Part shown: piece after piece, positions 34,552 to 44,085 of the stretch
How positions within the stretch are numbered: the stretch's first letter is position 1
How the letters are laid out: each line of letters opens with the position of its first letter
Origin: Clostridiales bacterium
GTDB lineage: Bacteria; Bacillota; Clostridia; Christensenellales; Pumilibacteraceae
DNA: 45,131 bases
NCBI GenBank assembly: GCA_015055625.1
Contig: SVHU01000006.1
Location: forward strand, 56,325-101,455
Reading direction: 5' to 3'
Notes under the pieces: model-generated
Databases searched by the model: none
Seen by the model: the letters and a program-made list of their open reading frames with translations, nothing else
Told to the model about the DNA's origin: nothing
Translations under genes and position numbers: made by a program

Positions 34552-37170
34552 ATGAAAAAAATTCTTAGAATTTTGACAAGTTCGGTGATCGCGCTAGTGT
34601 TAGCTGTTTGTGCGTTATCAGGTTGCGCGCAAACGCCTTCTATGACCATAAAAGCGCCGAGTTCATCATCGTCATCGCAATCCGTGGAGGGAGGAGGTGG
34701 TGACGTTGTTGGACTTCAGGCTGGATTTGAATTGCCCCACGGATCTGGTTTTGTTGACAATGATGAAACACAGGTTCATATCTACGATTCGGATTATTAT
34801 TATTTTAACGAACAAAGATCCTCAGGAGCTGACCCTGGGGCTTGGTACGTTTCCGAAGCTGACGTAATAGATTCTTACACTAAGCTTAAAGCTAGAGAAG
34901 AAGAGAAGCAGGGTTCAAGATTTAATGAAAGCGCGTTTATTAGCGAATATGGTGATTTGCAAGAGTGGAAAGAAAAGTACGCCGATAGGTTTTACGTTGT
35001 AACAACGGGCAATACCAGTACGAATTTAACCATTGAAACTAAGCAAAAGTATCCAACGGCGATATATGGACTTTATATGTTGCGCACGTCTAAAGATCTT
35101 AACGACTGGAAAGAAGTGGGAGAAATTGACGGACACGCTATAATTGCAGAACAGGACGGCTGGTACAAGACGACTCCGTTCAACTGTTGGGCTCCCGAGT
35201 TCAATCGTGATCCTATCAGTGGATTGTATATTATTTGCGCGTCTACCGACAGCAAGAGCGGTGACGAAACTACTGAATATAATCCTGCGACTACTGCCTT
35301 TGGATATTATCAGCAAATTTACGATGTTACAAATCTTCTTATTGCTGTTTCACCTAATCCCATTGGACCATACCGTTTTATAACGGCGGAAGAATACTAT
35401 CAAAACCTTGCTCAGTATAACGAAGACGGTTCGGTTAAGACGGTAACAGTTGGAGAAGGCGATAACGCTAAAGAGATGGCTATTTATCGCGACGATCTTT
35501 TAGACGATATTAAGGGTGATTATAAGAGTGGAGATATCGTTCATCTTACCGAGTATAAAAACGGTGAATTTCTAAATCTTAACGGTGATCCCGTAAGAAA
35601 GACGAGTATGCCATTAAACTTTGGATATTATCACGAAAAAATAAAAGAAGCTTATCCACATTGGCAGTTAAAAGATAGGGGTATTTGGCCTTGTATAGAT
35701 ATCAACCCCGTAGTTGATAGCAAGGGTGATATTTATATGTACTTCTCTCAGCACACTTCTTCCGTAATAAAGGGTAATTTCTTGTGGGTTGTGCATATGA
35801 AAGACTGGATAACTCCTGATTGGGATACTCTAACGCATATTGCATCTCCTTCGTATTCTATTATATATAACGACGGAGAGTCTGCTGATATGCAGTACTA
35901 TATTACTCACACGAAACAAGCAGACGGAACTTACGTAACCGATACTATGGGAGCGCGCAAGGCGTTTGCTATTAACGGTGTTCAGGGATATTATATGGGA
36001 GCAGAGTCCGAAAGTACGGTAAACGAAGGAACGTTCGTTGTAGAAAAGGACGGATGGTACTATCTTACCTATTCGCCGTTTGGTTTTGGATCGAGAAATT
36101 ATTCGTTGTATTTAGCGATTGCAAACAATCCTTACGGCCCGTTTATCAAACTTCCCGAGTATAGCCCCTGTCTTGGTCTTGACAAGATAGAAGGTGGCGA
36201 CTATATGGCAGGAAGTGGACACCATTCGTTTGTTTGGGCAGGCGACGAGCTTTATGCTGTATATCACTGTTTTTATAACCCAGTAAGAAATACTGATCTT
36301 CAGGGCAACTTGTTGGGTAGAGCGCTTGGAATTGATAAGGTAAATTGGTACAATTACGACAATAAGACGTTTGGAGATTTTATTGACGAACAAATCGCTA
36401 AAGATATCGAAGAAGAAAATATCGAAGACGAGCTTGGCTACAAAATGGTAGACGATAAAAAGGAAAATAACGATGACTTTAAGGTAACCGAAGAGTGGAT
36501 TAGAGCAAGATTTGCAGACTGCAATAATTCTGATTATCACGGAAAAGATGCTAGTGAGATTTATAGAGAGAACGAAGTTATTCCCCTTCCTTACGGAAAC
36601 GGACCTACTCATTCGATTCAACCACTTCCCGAAGTTGCTCTTCCTGACGGACTTGGTAACGTTATGGACGACGAAGACGTTCATTTAGAACTTATTTATG
36701 GAAAACAAGACACGTTAAAATATGCAAACGACGGACTTATTACTTATCAGCAGTGGTCTAAAGAGTATGAAGTGGAGTGCGACGATAGCGCTAAGCAAAT
36801 AAAGCTTAAGATTTCTTTTGACAATCCTAAAACTATTCGTAATATAATGATTTATAACAGCCGTGAGTACGAATACGGATTTACACAAGTTAAGTCTATT
36901 GTTTTCAAGCTTGCAAGCAAGCCTACTTGGTATCCCGAAAACGCGCCGTATAACGATTATTGTTATATCGAAAATCTTAAAGCCGATCCTTACGGGTGGG
37001 ATGAAAATAATTTCATTATGCGTAAAGGCGGTGGTGCGATTGCAGACTTTAATTATATTACGGTAAGCGAAATTGTGATTACAATAAGCTCTGATGATAA
37101 GATTGATTTGCTTATGGGTAGAAATATCGTTAAGCTTTCCGAAATCTATATTATGGGCAAAAACGCTTAA
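34552..37170 (+). CDS. Cassette 4 gene A: GH43-like propeller plus F5/8C lipoprotein
   Basis: The 872-residue lipoprotein has lipobox LSGC (Cys25) and a poly-Ser/Gly linker. Propeller landmarks: GADPGAWYVS (about 93), WAPEFNRDP (about 213), WPCIDINPVV (about 380), NEGTFVVEKDGWYYLTYSP (about 492) and GSGHHSFVW (about 556). The acidic insertion with EEENIEDELGYKMVDD matches the one in cassette 3. The linker reads YGNGPTHSIQPLP, and the F5/8C-like domain covers about 700-870. GGGGGGAG (34538-34545) precedes ATG 34552, an unusually strong ribosome binding site, and the promoter is full consensus, so this copy may be the best expressed. The other A genes support the same assignment; the substrate is unknown. 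Confidence 0.75.
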   Translation: MKKILRILTSSVIALVLAVCALSGCAQTPSMTIKAPSSSSSSQSVEGGGGDVVGLQAGFELPHGSGFVDNDETQVHIYDSDYYYFNEQRSSGADPGAWYVSEADVIDSYTKLKAREEEKQGSRFNESAFISEYGDLQEWKEKYADRFYVVTTGNTSTNLTIETKQKYPTAIYGLYMLRTSKDLNDWKEVGEIDGHAIIAEQDGWYKTTPFNCWAPEFNRDPISGLYIICASTDSKSGDETTEYNPATTAFGYYQQIYDVTNLLIAVSPNPIGPYRFITAEEYYQNLAQYNEDGSVKTVTVGEGDNAKEMAIYRDDLLDDIKGDYKSGDIVHLTEYKNGEFLNLNGDPVRKTSMPLNFGYYHEKIKEAYPHWQLKDRGIWPCIDINPVVDSKGDIYMYFSQHTSSVIKGNFLWVVHMKDWITPDWDTLTHIASPSYSIIYNDGESADMQYYITHTKQADGTYVTDTMGARKAFAINGVQGYYMGAESESTVNEGTFVVEKDGWYYLTYSPFGFGSRNYSLYLAIANNPYGPFIKLPEYSPCLGLDKIEGGDYMAGSGHHSFVWAGDELYAVYHCFYNPVRNTDLQGNLLGRALGIDKVNWYNYDNKTFGDFIDEQIAKDIEEENIEDELGYKMVDDKKENNDDFKVTEEWIRARFADCNNSDYHGKDASEIYRENEVIPLPYGNGPTHSIQPLPEVALPDGLGNVMDDEDVHLELIYGKQDTLKYANDGLITYQQWSKEYEVECDDSAKQIKLKISFDNPKTIRNIMIYNSREYEYGFTQVKSIVFKLASKPTWYPENAPYNDYCYIENLKADPYGWDENNFIMRKGGGAIADFNYITVSEIVITISSDDKIDLLMGRNIVKLSEIYIMGKNA

Positions 37171-37187
37171 AAGGGGGGTAAGAAATT

Positions 37188-40100
37188 ATGAAAAAATTTA
37201 GAAGTTTATTCTTAGTTCTTATTCTTGCTCTTGCGCTTTTAGTAGGTGTTATTGCTTGTGATAACGGTGGTGGAGTAAAAACATATAAGCTCTCGTTTGA
37301 AATGAACGGACACGGTACGCAAATAGCAGAGCAGGTAGTAAAAGAAAACGAAAATACCGTTCAGCCCGAAGATCCAAGTGAGAACGGTTGGCGATTCGAC
37401 GGCTGGTTCGTAGACGCGGATTTTAGCGCGATGTATACCTTTGGTGAAAAAATTGAAGAAGATACTACCGTATATGCTAAGTGGACAAAAATTCATACGA
37501 TATCTTTCGTAACAGGCATTAATGGTTTTGAGATTGACGCTCAAAACGTAGTGGACGGCGAAAAAGTAATACTTCCCGAAGATGAAAAAATGGTATCTAA
37601 GGGTAAGAAGTTCGAAGGCTGGTACTTAGATGCTGGATATGCAGTATCGTTTGACGCAAACACAATCGTTACTCAAGGATTTAGCATTTATGCAAAGTGG
37701 TCGACTTACTTTAAGGTAACGTTTGATAGAAACGGCAGAGGTTCTGCAAACAGAACTCCTCAACCTCAGGAATATTTTGTAGAGGGAAGCAAAGCTGAAA
37801 AGCCTGAAGATATGAGCGTTAACGGATATAGGTTTCTTGGTTGGTCGACAGATGTAGACGGAAAGAACAATATTTATGACTTTGACGTAGAGCTTATTGA
37901 TTCTATTACGCTTTTTGCGCAGTGGGTAAGAGTGTTCAAAGTAACGTTTGACCTTAATAACGAAGAAGCTTTGCAAGAAGAGCCTGAAAGTTTGTACGTA
38001 GACGAAGGCAATTTGGCGCAAAGACCTGCTATTGATCCTGTTATTTCAGGATACGTATTTAAGGGTTGGTATACGGAAATGACGGGTGGTAAAGAGTTCG
38101 ACTTCAATGCGCCCATCACTGAAACAACCACTATTTACGCGCAATGGGATAAAGCTAGTGGAAAAGTAGACGTGTTGGACGTAGAACTTCCCGAATACGT
38201 TTATAGAGAAGAAGCTCCTTACGGCGAACGCCCCGACCTTGAAGAATTTGTAATTGATGGAAAGATGGGCGAAGAAGAAAAGTGGGAAGAGCAAAACTGG
38301 TATAGTACCGGTATAACGGAAGCTCCTACGGTTTCGTATAAAATTTCCACTCGTTTTTCCGAAAAAGGTTTGTACGCGTTCTTCTCAGTAGAAGACAACG
38401 GCGGACTTTATCACGATGGACGTAACTATTACTTCAAAAACTCTCACCTAGAGATAAGAGTATACGACGGAAATTCCAGAGTTAATATTTATAGAATAGA
38501 CACGGAAACGCTTTATCCTACTACGTATAGAGTAAAGATTGCCGTAAATATTGCCGAAGGTAAAGTTAATACCATTGATAGTCAAAACAAGAGAGCTGTA
38601 ATGAACGTGGAATTATTTGCTACTTGGGAAGATTTGAGAATTAAAAATATCCCAAATACTGTAAAGATTCACACGATGTACAAATATAAGAGAAGCGCTG
38701 CTGAAAATATTAATTACACTCTTATGCAACCTTTTGCAAATAAGGTGTCTGTAATTCCTAACGATTACGTGGAATTTAATACCAATGGATACGTTCAAGC
38801 TGACGACAAAAATGCAGTGCTTGGTAATTCGACGCTTGGTATTGCAAAGACGACAGGCTGGGACGTAAGTAATGAAAGTGCCGAAAATGACGCATACGTA
38901 TCGTCAAACGGCTTTAATACACAAGCAATTTTCTATAAGGGAATTGATGGTGGCGAGTATTATTTATTTGAGTACGAGTTGGACGGAAGCAAATATACTA
39001 ACTCTGGTAAAGCAGGCGCAATCATTTATAATTCGGACATAAATTATGCAACGATGGTGTTTGCTGTTGATCCTACAACGTACAATAAGAACGAAAATAA
39101 GTTTATCAAAGCTAAGCCTTATATTAAAATAACCGACAAGAACGGCATACTAACGACAAAGGATCTTGCAGTTGTAGACGTATCTGACACGGGAAAAATA
39201 CAGGTAAAAATGATATTCTCTAATGGTTACGTATACTGGGTTCTTAACGGAGTGTTGATCCATTGCGAATTTATTAGTAATCTTAACGTAAGAACAAATC
39301 CTGGACTTTGCACAATAGAAGGTGGAGAAGGCGTTAGATTTAAGAATTACTCAGTGCGCGCTCTTTCTGCAAGCGAAGCTGCTCAAGAAACAGGAAAATA
39401 TGCGTACGTTATTTCGCAGGGTAGACTTAGGGGAATAACGATCAACCTTAGCGCAATGGGTGTTTCGTCTAAAGAGAATACAAACAAAGAGATCGTTATG
39501 GATATTAAGCATAATATAGTATCTATTACCGAATCTCAAAAGAGTAAAATATTACAAACTGGCGAAATCGATTCTAGAATAAGTCTTGATCAGCTCGAAT
39601 CGTTGATATTTACTGTAAATGGAGAAGCGTACGACGTTATCGATAAGATTGTAGACCCCGTAAACGGATTGAAATACGGTAAGTTTGTATTCAACTATGA
39701 TTTTAAGGGCGACTCTGTAATAACTAATACCGTAACTCCGTTAAGCTCCGAAAATATTACGGCAATAACGGCAAAAGTGGTAGATAGTATTACGGGTGAT
39801 CCCATTGCCGCAACTGCGACTATTACGTCAAACAATCCTAGACTTAGTTGTTATGATATGAGAATTGTAGGCGGTGAAATGGTTCTTATCGTACCTAAGG
39901 GATATGATTATAAGATATATATCAACCAAACGGGTTATAGAACAACCACTTTAGATAATCTTGATGACGTAAACGATATTATACGTCTTCCTGAGATTAA
40001 GCTTGTTCCCAACATTTTGGGTGGAATGGCTCAAAGCAAGAAGTCTAATTTGTCATACACGTCTACGCTAAGCTCATCGGCAACTACGTATTGGGATATG

Positions 40101-43007
40101 AGCAACGAGTCTAATGGAATTATTGTGTTCGAAACAGACAAGGCAAGTACTCCCGACGTGTTCTTCTCTGGCTATACCATTAACAACTATCAATACGCAA
40201 AGCTTTCCGTAAGTAACGTTACGGATATAGAATCTCACACAACTTACGAAAAAGATCCTTCGATTGGTTTTAGAATTATAAACCCAGAAAAAGCGGCGTT
40301 TATAGGACTTAGACAAACAGGTCTTAGATATATTAGTGGAAATACGGGCGATCCTTGGGCGCAAATTAGTGGATATGGTAAGTCTACTTGCGATACGATA
40401 GATCCTACTGGAAATCATAAAGATACTTTGGAAATGTTACGTATCAATAGATTGGTATACGCTTGGATTAACGGATTCTATATGGGTTGTATAGAGCTTC
40501 CCGAAGCGTTTGAAAATGAAGCTGCTATCGGTGTATTCGGAACTTTTGGTGGTTATGGTAAAATAATTTATCGCGACTACGAAATTAAAGTGGGTGACGA
40601 AGCCATTGCTATTGCGAAAGAGAAAGCTGGTATTAATTTGATTTTAGGCGAAACGGCGTATGGTATGGATGAAGACTACTATACCGATTATACGAAGCCG
40701 TTGATTAAATTCGAAGAATTAAGCAATATCGAATATAATGATGGAACGAAAGAGCTTGCTGTTTTTGCAGGCAAAACGATTAAGATTAGCAGAACTGAAT
40801 TTGCTCCTAGCGACCAAATTTTGAGAGTTAAGATTGGATCTATTGGCAACGTTGTTCTATCCCCCGACGTGCCTAGTCAAAGCTTTACTTTCCCCAATAA
40901 CGTTAAAGGCGATATAACTGTTATGGTAGAAAGCGAATTTGCTTCTTTGCTAACAGGAAAATTTGTGGGCGAAATTCCTAACGATGGAGTTAAGGGTTAC
41001 GTAGAACTAAGTGGCGGTAATAGATTTGACTTTACGACAGGCGCTGACGGAACGTTCTCGATTTGTGTGCCAGAAAGTGTAACCGTTAGTATTAAGCTTG
41101 ATATGGTTGGCGTTGTAGCTCCCGATATTACAACACGTTCTGCAAGAGCTGGTGAAGTTAAGAACGTTGGCGATATTATCGTTTCAAAAACACAGTTTGG
41201 TGGAATAATTAACGGAACTTCTTACGATTCGTCCATACCCTACGGAACGTTTAAGGTTGGTTTTGACCAGTCTGCAGAAACTATATACGAAGGAGAATAT
41301 CTAGAAGTCGAAGCAACGTTATCTAATCAGCTTATTACCATAAACACAGGTACGTTTATTAATTTTGACGTTTCTTTCTCACTTATTAGATATTATTATA
41401 ACGATAGAGAAAACGAGAGTGATCCAGCGTTTGGACTTCAGGTTCTCTCTCCAAACGGAACTGATCAAATATTGTTCCATAAGGACGGAGTTCGATCCTA
41501 TCCTTCAGGACGCAATATGGTGCTAAAGCACGGTATAATGAAATATAATACGGCAACTTCGTACAATATCCCAGTCGAGTTTAGAATTGTCAAGAGATAT
41601 AGTATGTACTTTATGTATTATAGAATGGAAAGCGATGCCGAGTGGGAACTTATTCAAATTATAGAAACAAATCTTAGTGGCGCAGTAGCGTTGAGATTTG
41701 ACTCTTCGACAAGTAAAGCTCTTCATTACGTTGTGTGGAATTTTAATGCTAAACCACTGACTGCAGAAGATACTCCAAGCGAACTTATTTCTTCGATAAA
41801 CATTGAAAATAAGACTGAAAATATGGGCTCGGTAAGCGTATCTGGTGGAACGGAAATTGACGGAAAAGTCGAATACGTATATGGAGATGTTGCGACAATT
41901 ACTCTTAGACCAAGCGCTGGATATATGCCTGCATTCGTTAAGGTTAACGGAGAGTTTGTGCTTATTGAAAACAATAAGGCTCAGTTCCTTATAAACGCTA
42001 AAACGTTTAACGTTGAAGTTGGATTTGAACCGTATTTTGAAACGTTTAGAATAACGGGTAAAATTGCAGTAGATACCACGTATAAAGATTTCAAGATGCC
42101 ATCGTCTGTTAATATCGTTGCTTATATGGTGGACGGAAGGTCTTATGAAAGCAAGAACGTTCCCATTGGCCCTGGTGGTAGCGTAGCAATTCAGCTTAGG
42201 GAAGGTTCGTTCAAGATTTATGCGTATAGTTCTACGCTTGCTTCGCTTGAGAAAAACTTTGTTGCAACTAAGGATAATAACGACTTTGGAACGCTTACTC
42301 TTTGCAATATGAGATCGGGTAACGTTGTTGTAAACGGAACTACTCTTATTACCGAAAATGCAATGGGCGAAGAGCTTCTATACAACAAAGGTATGCTCAC
42401 TCTTCCAGTTGCAAAATCTACTAACTGTTGGCTTCCCGAAGCCGTTGTAAAAGGCGACTTTGTATACGCTGTTGACGTTATTCAGTCGGGAACGGAAAGC
42501 TCTCCATACTACAGCAACGACGAAGTTTGTGGATTTATCTTCTCTAACGGTACAAGAACGTTCTCTATTCAGTTCTGGGCTAACGGATTCCGTATTAGTG
42601 GATGGGCGTACAATATAGGCGCAATGTTGTGGCCACAGATTGCAAATCAATCAGCATACTTTGGAACTTTGCCTGCAGGTACTGAAAGGGTTAATAATCT
42701 TGCGGTAAAGCGTTTGGGAGAAGACTTGTACGTTTACGTTAACGGTAGACACGTGTTTACCTTATCTAATAAGCAAGGATTTGTTTGGGCGACAGGTGTT
42801 AGTGGAAATCTAAAATTTGCCGAGGATGAAAGTGAAGCAATGGAAGTGTACTCGTCCGTTATGACAGGCACTACAAAAGAGCTCGCAATTGGATATCATT
42901 GCAACTTAGGTAAAGCTGACGGATCTTGCACAAACCAAGCAGGTTTCTATAACGCTAAGTTTACTGACAAAGCGCAACTTGTTTCTTCCTTTAACGGTAG
43001 ATTCTAA
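37188..43007 (+). CDS. Cassette 4 gene B: giant multidomain surface lipoprotein
   Basis: The 1939-residue protein has lipobox VIAC (Cys24). InlB repeats lie at about 33-100, 101-172, 173-246 and 248-321; the first two are diverged from the other copies, while the end of the second and start of the third (37605-37807) are 97.5 percent identical to cassette 3 DNA. The CBM9-like domain is at about 344-518 (FVIDGKMGEEEKW). Jelly rolls start near 558 (GWDVSNES), 967 (YWDMSNES), 1355 and 1745; regulatory-like sandwiches lie near 855-941, 1254-1336 and 1620-1705. The C-terminal jelly roll resembles that of cassette 3 (AIGYHCNLG, NQAGFYN). It starts 17 bases after A4 behind AAGGGGGG. Inferred role: glycan-binding or adhesive stalk partnered with A4. 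Confidence 0.7.
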   Translation: MKKFRSLFLVLILALALLVGVIACDNGGGVKTYKLSFEMNGHGTQIAEQVVKENENTVQPEDPSENGWRFDGWFVDADFSAMYTFGEKIEEDTTVYAKWTKIHTISFVTGINGFEIDAQNVVDGEKVILPEDEKMVSKGKKFEGWYLDAGYAVSFDANTIVTQGFSIYAKWSTYFKVTFDRNGRGSANRTPQPQEYFVEGSKAEKPEDMSVNGYRFLGWSTDVDGKNNIYDFDVELIDSITLFAQWVRVFKVTFDLNNEEALQEEPESLYVDEGNLAQRPAIDPVISGYVFKGWYTEMTGGKEFDFNAPITETTTIYAQWDKASGKVDVLDVELPEYVYREEAPYGERPDLEEFVIDGKMGEEEKWEEQNWYSTGITEAPTVSYKISTRFSEKGLYAFFSVEDNGGLYHDGRNYYFKNSHLEIRVYDGNSRVNIYRIDTETLYPTTYRVKIAVNIAEGKVNTIDSQNKRAVMNVELFATWEDLRIKNIPNTVKIHTMYKYKRSAAENINYTLMQPFANKVSVIPNDYVEFNTNGYVQADDKNAVLGNSTLGIAKTTGWDVSNESAENDAYVSSNGFNTQAIFYKGIDGGEYYLFEYELDGSKYTNSGKAGAIIYNSDINYATMVFAVDPTTYNKNENKFIKAKPYIKITDKNGILTTKDLAVVDVSDTGKIQVKMIFSNGYVYWVLNGVLIHCEFISNLNVRTNPGLCTIEGGEGVRFKNYSVRALSASEAAQETGKYAYVISQGRLRGITINLSAMGVSSKENTNKEIVMDIKHNIVSITESQKSKILQTGEIDSRISLDQLESLIFTVNGEAYDVIDKIVDPVNGLKYGKFVFNYDFKGDSVITNTVTPLSSENITAITAKVVDSITGDPIAATATITSNNPRLSCYDMRIVGGEMVLIVPKGYDYKIYINQTGYRTTTLDNLDDVNDIIRLPEIKLVPNILGGMAQSKKSNLSYTSTLSSSATTYWDMSNESNGIIVFETDKASTPDVFFSGYTINNYQYAKLSVSNVTDIESHTTYEKDPSIGFRIINPEKAAFIGLRQTGLRYISGNTGDPWAQISGYGKSTCDTIDPTGNHKDTLEMLRINRLVYAWINGFYMGCIELPEAFENEAAIGVFGTFGGYGKIIYRDYEIKVGDEAIAIAKEKAGINLILGETAYGMDEDYYTDYTKPLIKFEELSNIEYNDGTKELAVFAGKTIKISRTEFAPSDQILRVKIGSIGNVVLSPDVPSQSFTFPNNVKGDITVMVESEFASLLTGKFVGEIPNDGVKGYVELSGGNRFDFTTGADGTFSICVPESVTVSIKLDMVGVVAPDITTRSARAGEVKNVGDIIVSKTQFGGIINGTSYDSSIPYGTFKVGFDQSAETIYEGEYLEVEATLSNQLITINTGTFINFDVSFSLIRYYYNDRENESDPAFGLQVLSPNGTDQILFHKDGVRSYPSGRNMVLKHGIMKYNTATSYNIPVEFRIVKRYSMYFMYYRMESDAEWELIQIIETNLSGAVALRFDSSTSKALHYVVWNFNAKPLTAEDTPSELISSINIENKTENMGSVSVSGGTEIDGKVEYVYGDVATITLRPSAGYMPAFVKVNGEFVLIENNKAQFLINAKTFNVEVGFEPYFETFRITGKIAVDTTYKDFKMPSSVNIVAYMVDGRSYESKNVPIGPGGSVAIQLREGSFKIYAYSSTLASLEKNFVATKDNNDFGTLTLCNMRSGNVVVNGTTLITENAMGEELLYNKGMLTLPVAKSTNCWLPEAVVKGDFVYAVDVIQSGTESSPYYSNDEVCGFIFSNGTRTFSIQFWANGFRISGWAYNIGAMLWPQIANQSAYFGTLPAGTERVNNLAVKRLGEDLYVYVNGRHVFTLSNKQGFVWATGVSGNLKFAEDESEAMEVYSSVMTGTTKELAIGYHCNLGKADGSCTNQAGFYNAKFTDKAQLVSSFNGRF

Positions 43008-43020
43008 AAAAACAAAACAA

Positions 43021-43060
43021 AAAAAACCACTTTGATGTGATTGCGTCAAGGTGGTTTTTT
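43021..43060 (+). terminator. Cassette 4 terminator
   Basis: AAAAAACCACTTTGA (43021-43035) pairs with TCAAGGTGGTTTTTT (43046-43060) with one T-G pair. The sequence of the 3' arm is shared with the cassette 3 terminator. Confidence 0.9.
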
Positions 43061-43144
43061 ATGTGTTTTTGTACGGTAGTTTTTTATTTATTGTAGCAGT
43101 CCTAAGTAAAAAAGTCAATTGGTTTGTTGTTTTTTTATAAAAAA

Positions 43145-43247
43145 TAGACCGCTTGCTTGTGTGCGATAGGCGGTCTAAGATGATGCTTAAGCATCGTGCC
43201 AGTATAAATACCCTTTAGGGTTTCTTAAAGCCCCACTTTAGTGGGGG
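43145..43247. repeat. Cluster of four hairpins, possible IS200/IS605-type end or MITE remnant
   Basis: Within about 100 bases lie TAGACCGC/GCGGTCTA (43145-43177), the perfect palindrome GATGCTTAAGCATC (43182-43195), CCCTTTAGGG (43211-43220) and CCCCACTTTAGTGGGG (43231-43246). Sub-terminal GC-rich hairpins next to TTTAC-like DNA recall IS200/IS605 ends, but no transposase is present. The 43061-43144 stretch is featureless. Confidence 0.3.
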
Positions 43248-43282
43248 ATATTTACTGTCTAAAATTACAAATACAATCTTTT

Positions 43283-43311
43283 TTGCATTGAATAAGCTCA
43301 TACAATATGAT
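43283..43311 (+). promoter_or_regulatory. Possible promoter of the truncated gene at 43369
   Basis: TTGCAT (43283-43288), a 17-base spacer and TATGAT (43306-43311), followed by an AGGAAAGGAG ribosome binding site (43352-43361). Confidence 0.4.
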
Positions 43312-43368
43312 AAAATGATATTGCGACAATAAAATCGTAATTATTATTAGTAGGAAAGGAGAAAATTC

Positions 43369-43686
43369 ATGAGCGTTATTGATTTAGGGAGTAAAAGAGA
43401 AGTTTTTTGGGATAATTATCTTGTAGACGAAGCAAAAACTACCGCTTTTAGTAGGATGATAGAGCCTAAACTTATTGGACCGTGTTACTGGCTTGATAAA
43501 GGACAAGAATTGGAATTGATTAGCTATCCAAATCTTGTCAAAAACGATAAAGGTTATAAGCTTTATTATAACGTTTGTATGAAAGGAGTTGAAACGCCGT
43601 TTGTTTTTTATGATACAAACCCAAACTGTTTAAAGGAAGAGAAATATAAAATGCTCGCGCCTAAAACCCCTTATAGACATAACTAA
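43369..43686 (+). pseudogene. Truncated glycoside-hydrolase-like protein, N-terminal fragment
   Basis: The 105-residue frame has a good ribosome binding site and starts MSVIDLGSKREVFWDNYLVD, followed by SYPNLVKNDKGYKLYYN and KYKMLAP. This resembles the first blade of the GH32/GH43-like propeller proteins that begin with a R-E-x-F-x-D-x-Y-L-[IV]-D phrase and normally exceed 400 residues. There is no signal peptide, so the intact ancestor was probably cytoplasmic. The frame stops at 43684 just after entering the 89-bp repeat array at 43663, so the gene looks cut off by that array. It is not a paralogue of the A genes at sequence level. A genuine short protein is the alternative, but less likely. 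Confidence 0.5.
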
Positions 43687-44007
43687 ACCTAAAGCACAAG
43701 ATAAACTTATAGATAAACTTTAGCTAAATTACACAAGTTGGGAGTGCGCCTAGAGGAGTTATAGACATAACTAAACTTAAAGCACAAGATAAACTTATAA
43801 ACAAACTAAAGCTAAACAATATATATTGACAGTGGGTATTAAACCCCTTATAGGTATAGCTATACACAAAGCACAAGATAAACTTATAAACAAACTTTAG
43901 CCAAATAACACATATTGGGAGTGCGCCTTAAACCCCTTATAGATACAACTATACTTAAAGTACAGGAATATCTATAAACAAAGTTTAGCTAAATAACACA
44001 TATTGGG
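43663..44007. repeat. Four tandem copies of an 89-bp direct repeat
   Basis: The anchor ATAG of each copy falls at 43673, 43761, 43850 and 43939, giving periods of 88, 89 and 89. Each copy contains AAACCCCTTATAG (altered in copy 2), an AAAGCACAAGATAAACTTAT core (diverged in copy 4), a TTTAGCTAAAT segment and ATTGGGAGTGCGCCT (partial in copies 2 and 4). There is no coding potential. The array starts inside the 3' end of the truncated gene. A small hairpin, CAAGCGTCACGCTTG, follows it at about 44009-44023. The remaining 44024-44273 carries only the cassette 5 promoter and leader. Confidence 0.85.
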
Positions 44008-44056
44008 TCAAGCGTCACGCTTGCCAAGATTGTTATAGTTTTGCAAAATATTTAGA

Positions 44057-44085
44057 TTGACAAAACGTGTATTATGCAATATAAT
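44057..44085 (+). promoter_or_regulatory. Cassette 5 promoter, full consensus
   Basis: TTGACA (44057-44062), a 17-base spacer and TATAAT (44080-44085), a perfect consensus giving a leader of about 180 bases. A second TATAAT at 44205-44210 lacks a good -35. Confidence 0.75.

Noticed and set aside
7934-43007. SusC/SusD-like polysaccharide utilisation locus or cellulosome
   Set aside because: No TonB-dependent porin, SusD helical repeats, dockerin or cohesin motifs were found, and the proteins use Gram-positive-type lipoprotein signals.
10605-43007. Sortase-anchored adhesins
   Set aside because: InlB-type repeats suggested LPXTG anchoring, but the C-termini of all four B proteins lack LPXTG, a hydrophobic segment and a basic tail.
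43663-44007. CRISPR array
   Set aside because: The whole 89-bp unit is repeated without unique spacers, and no cas gene is present.
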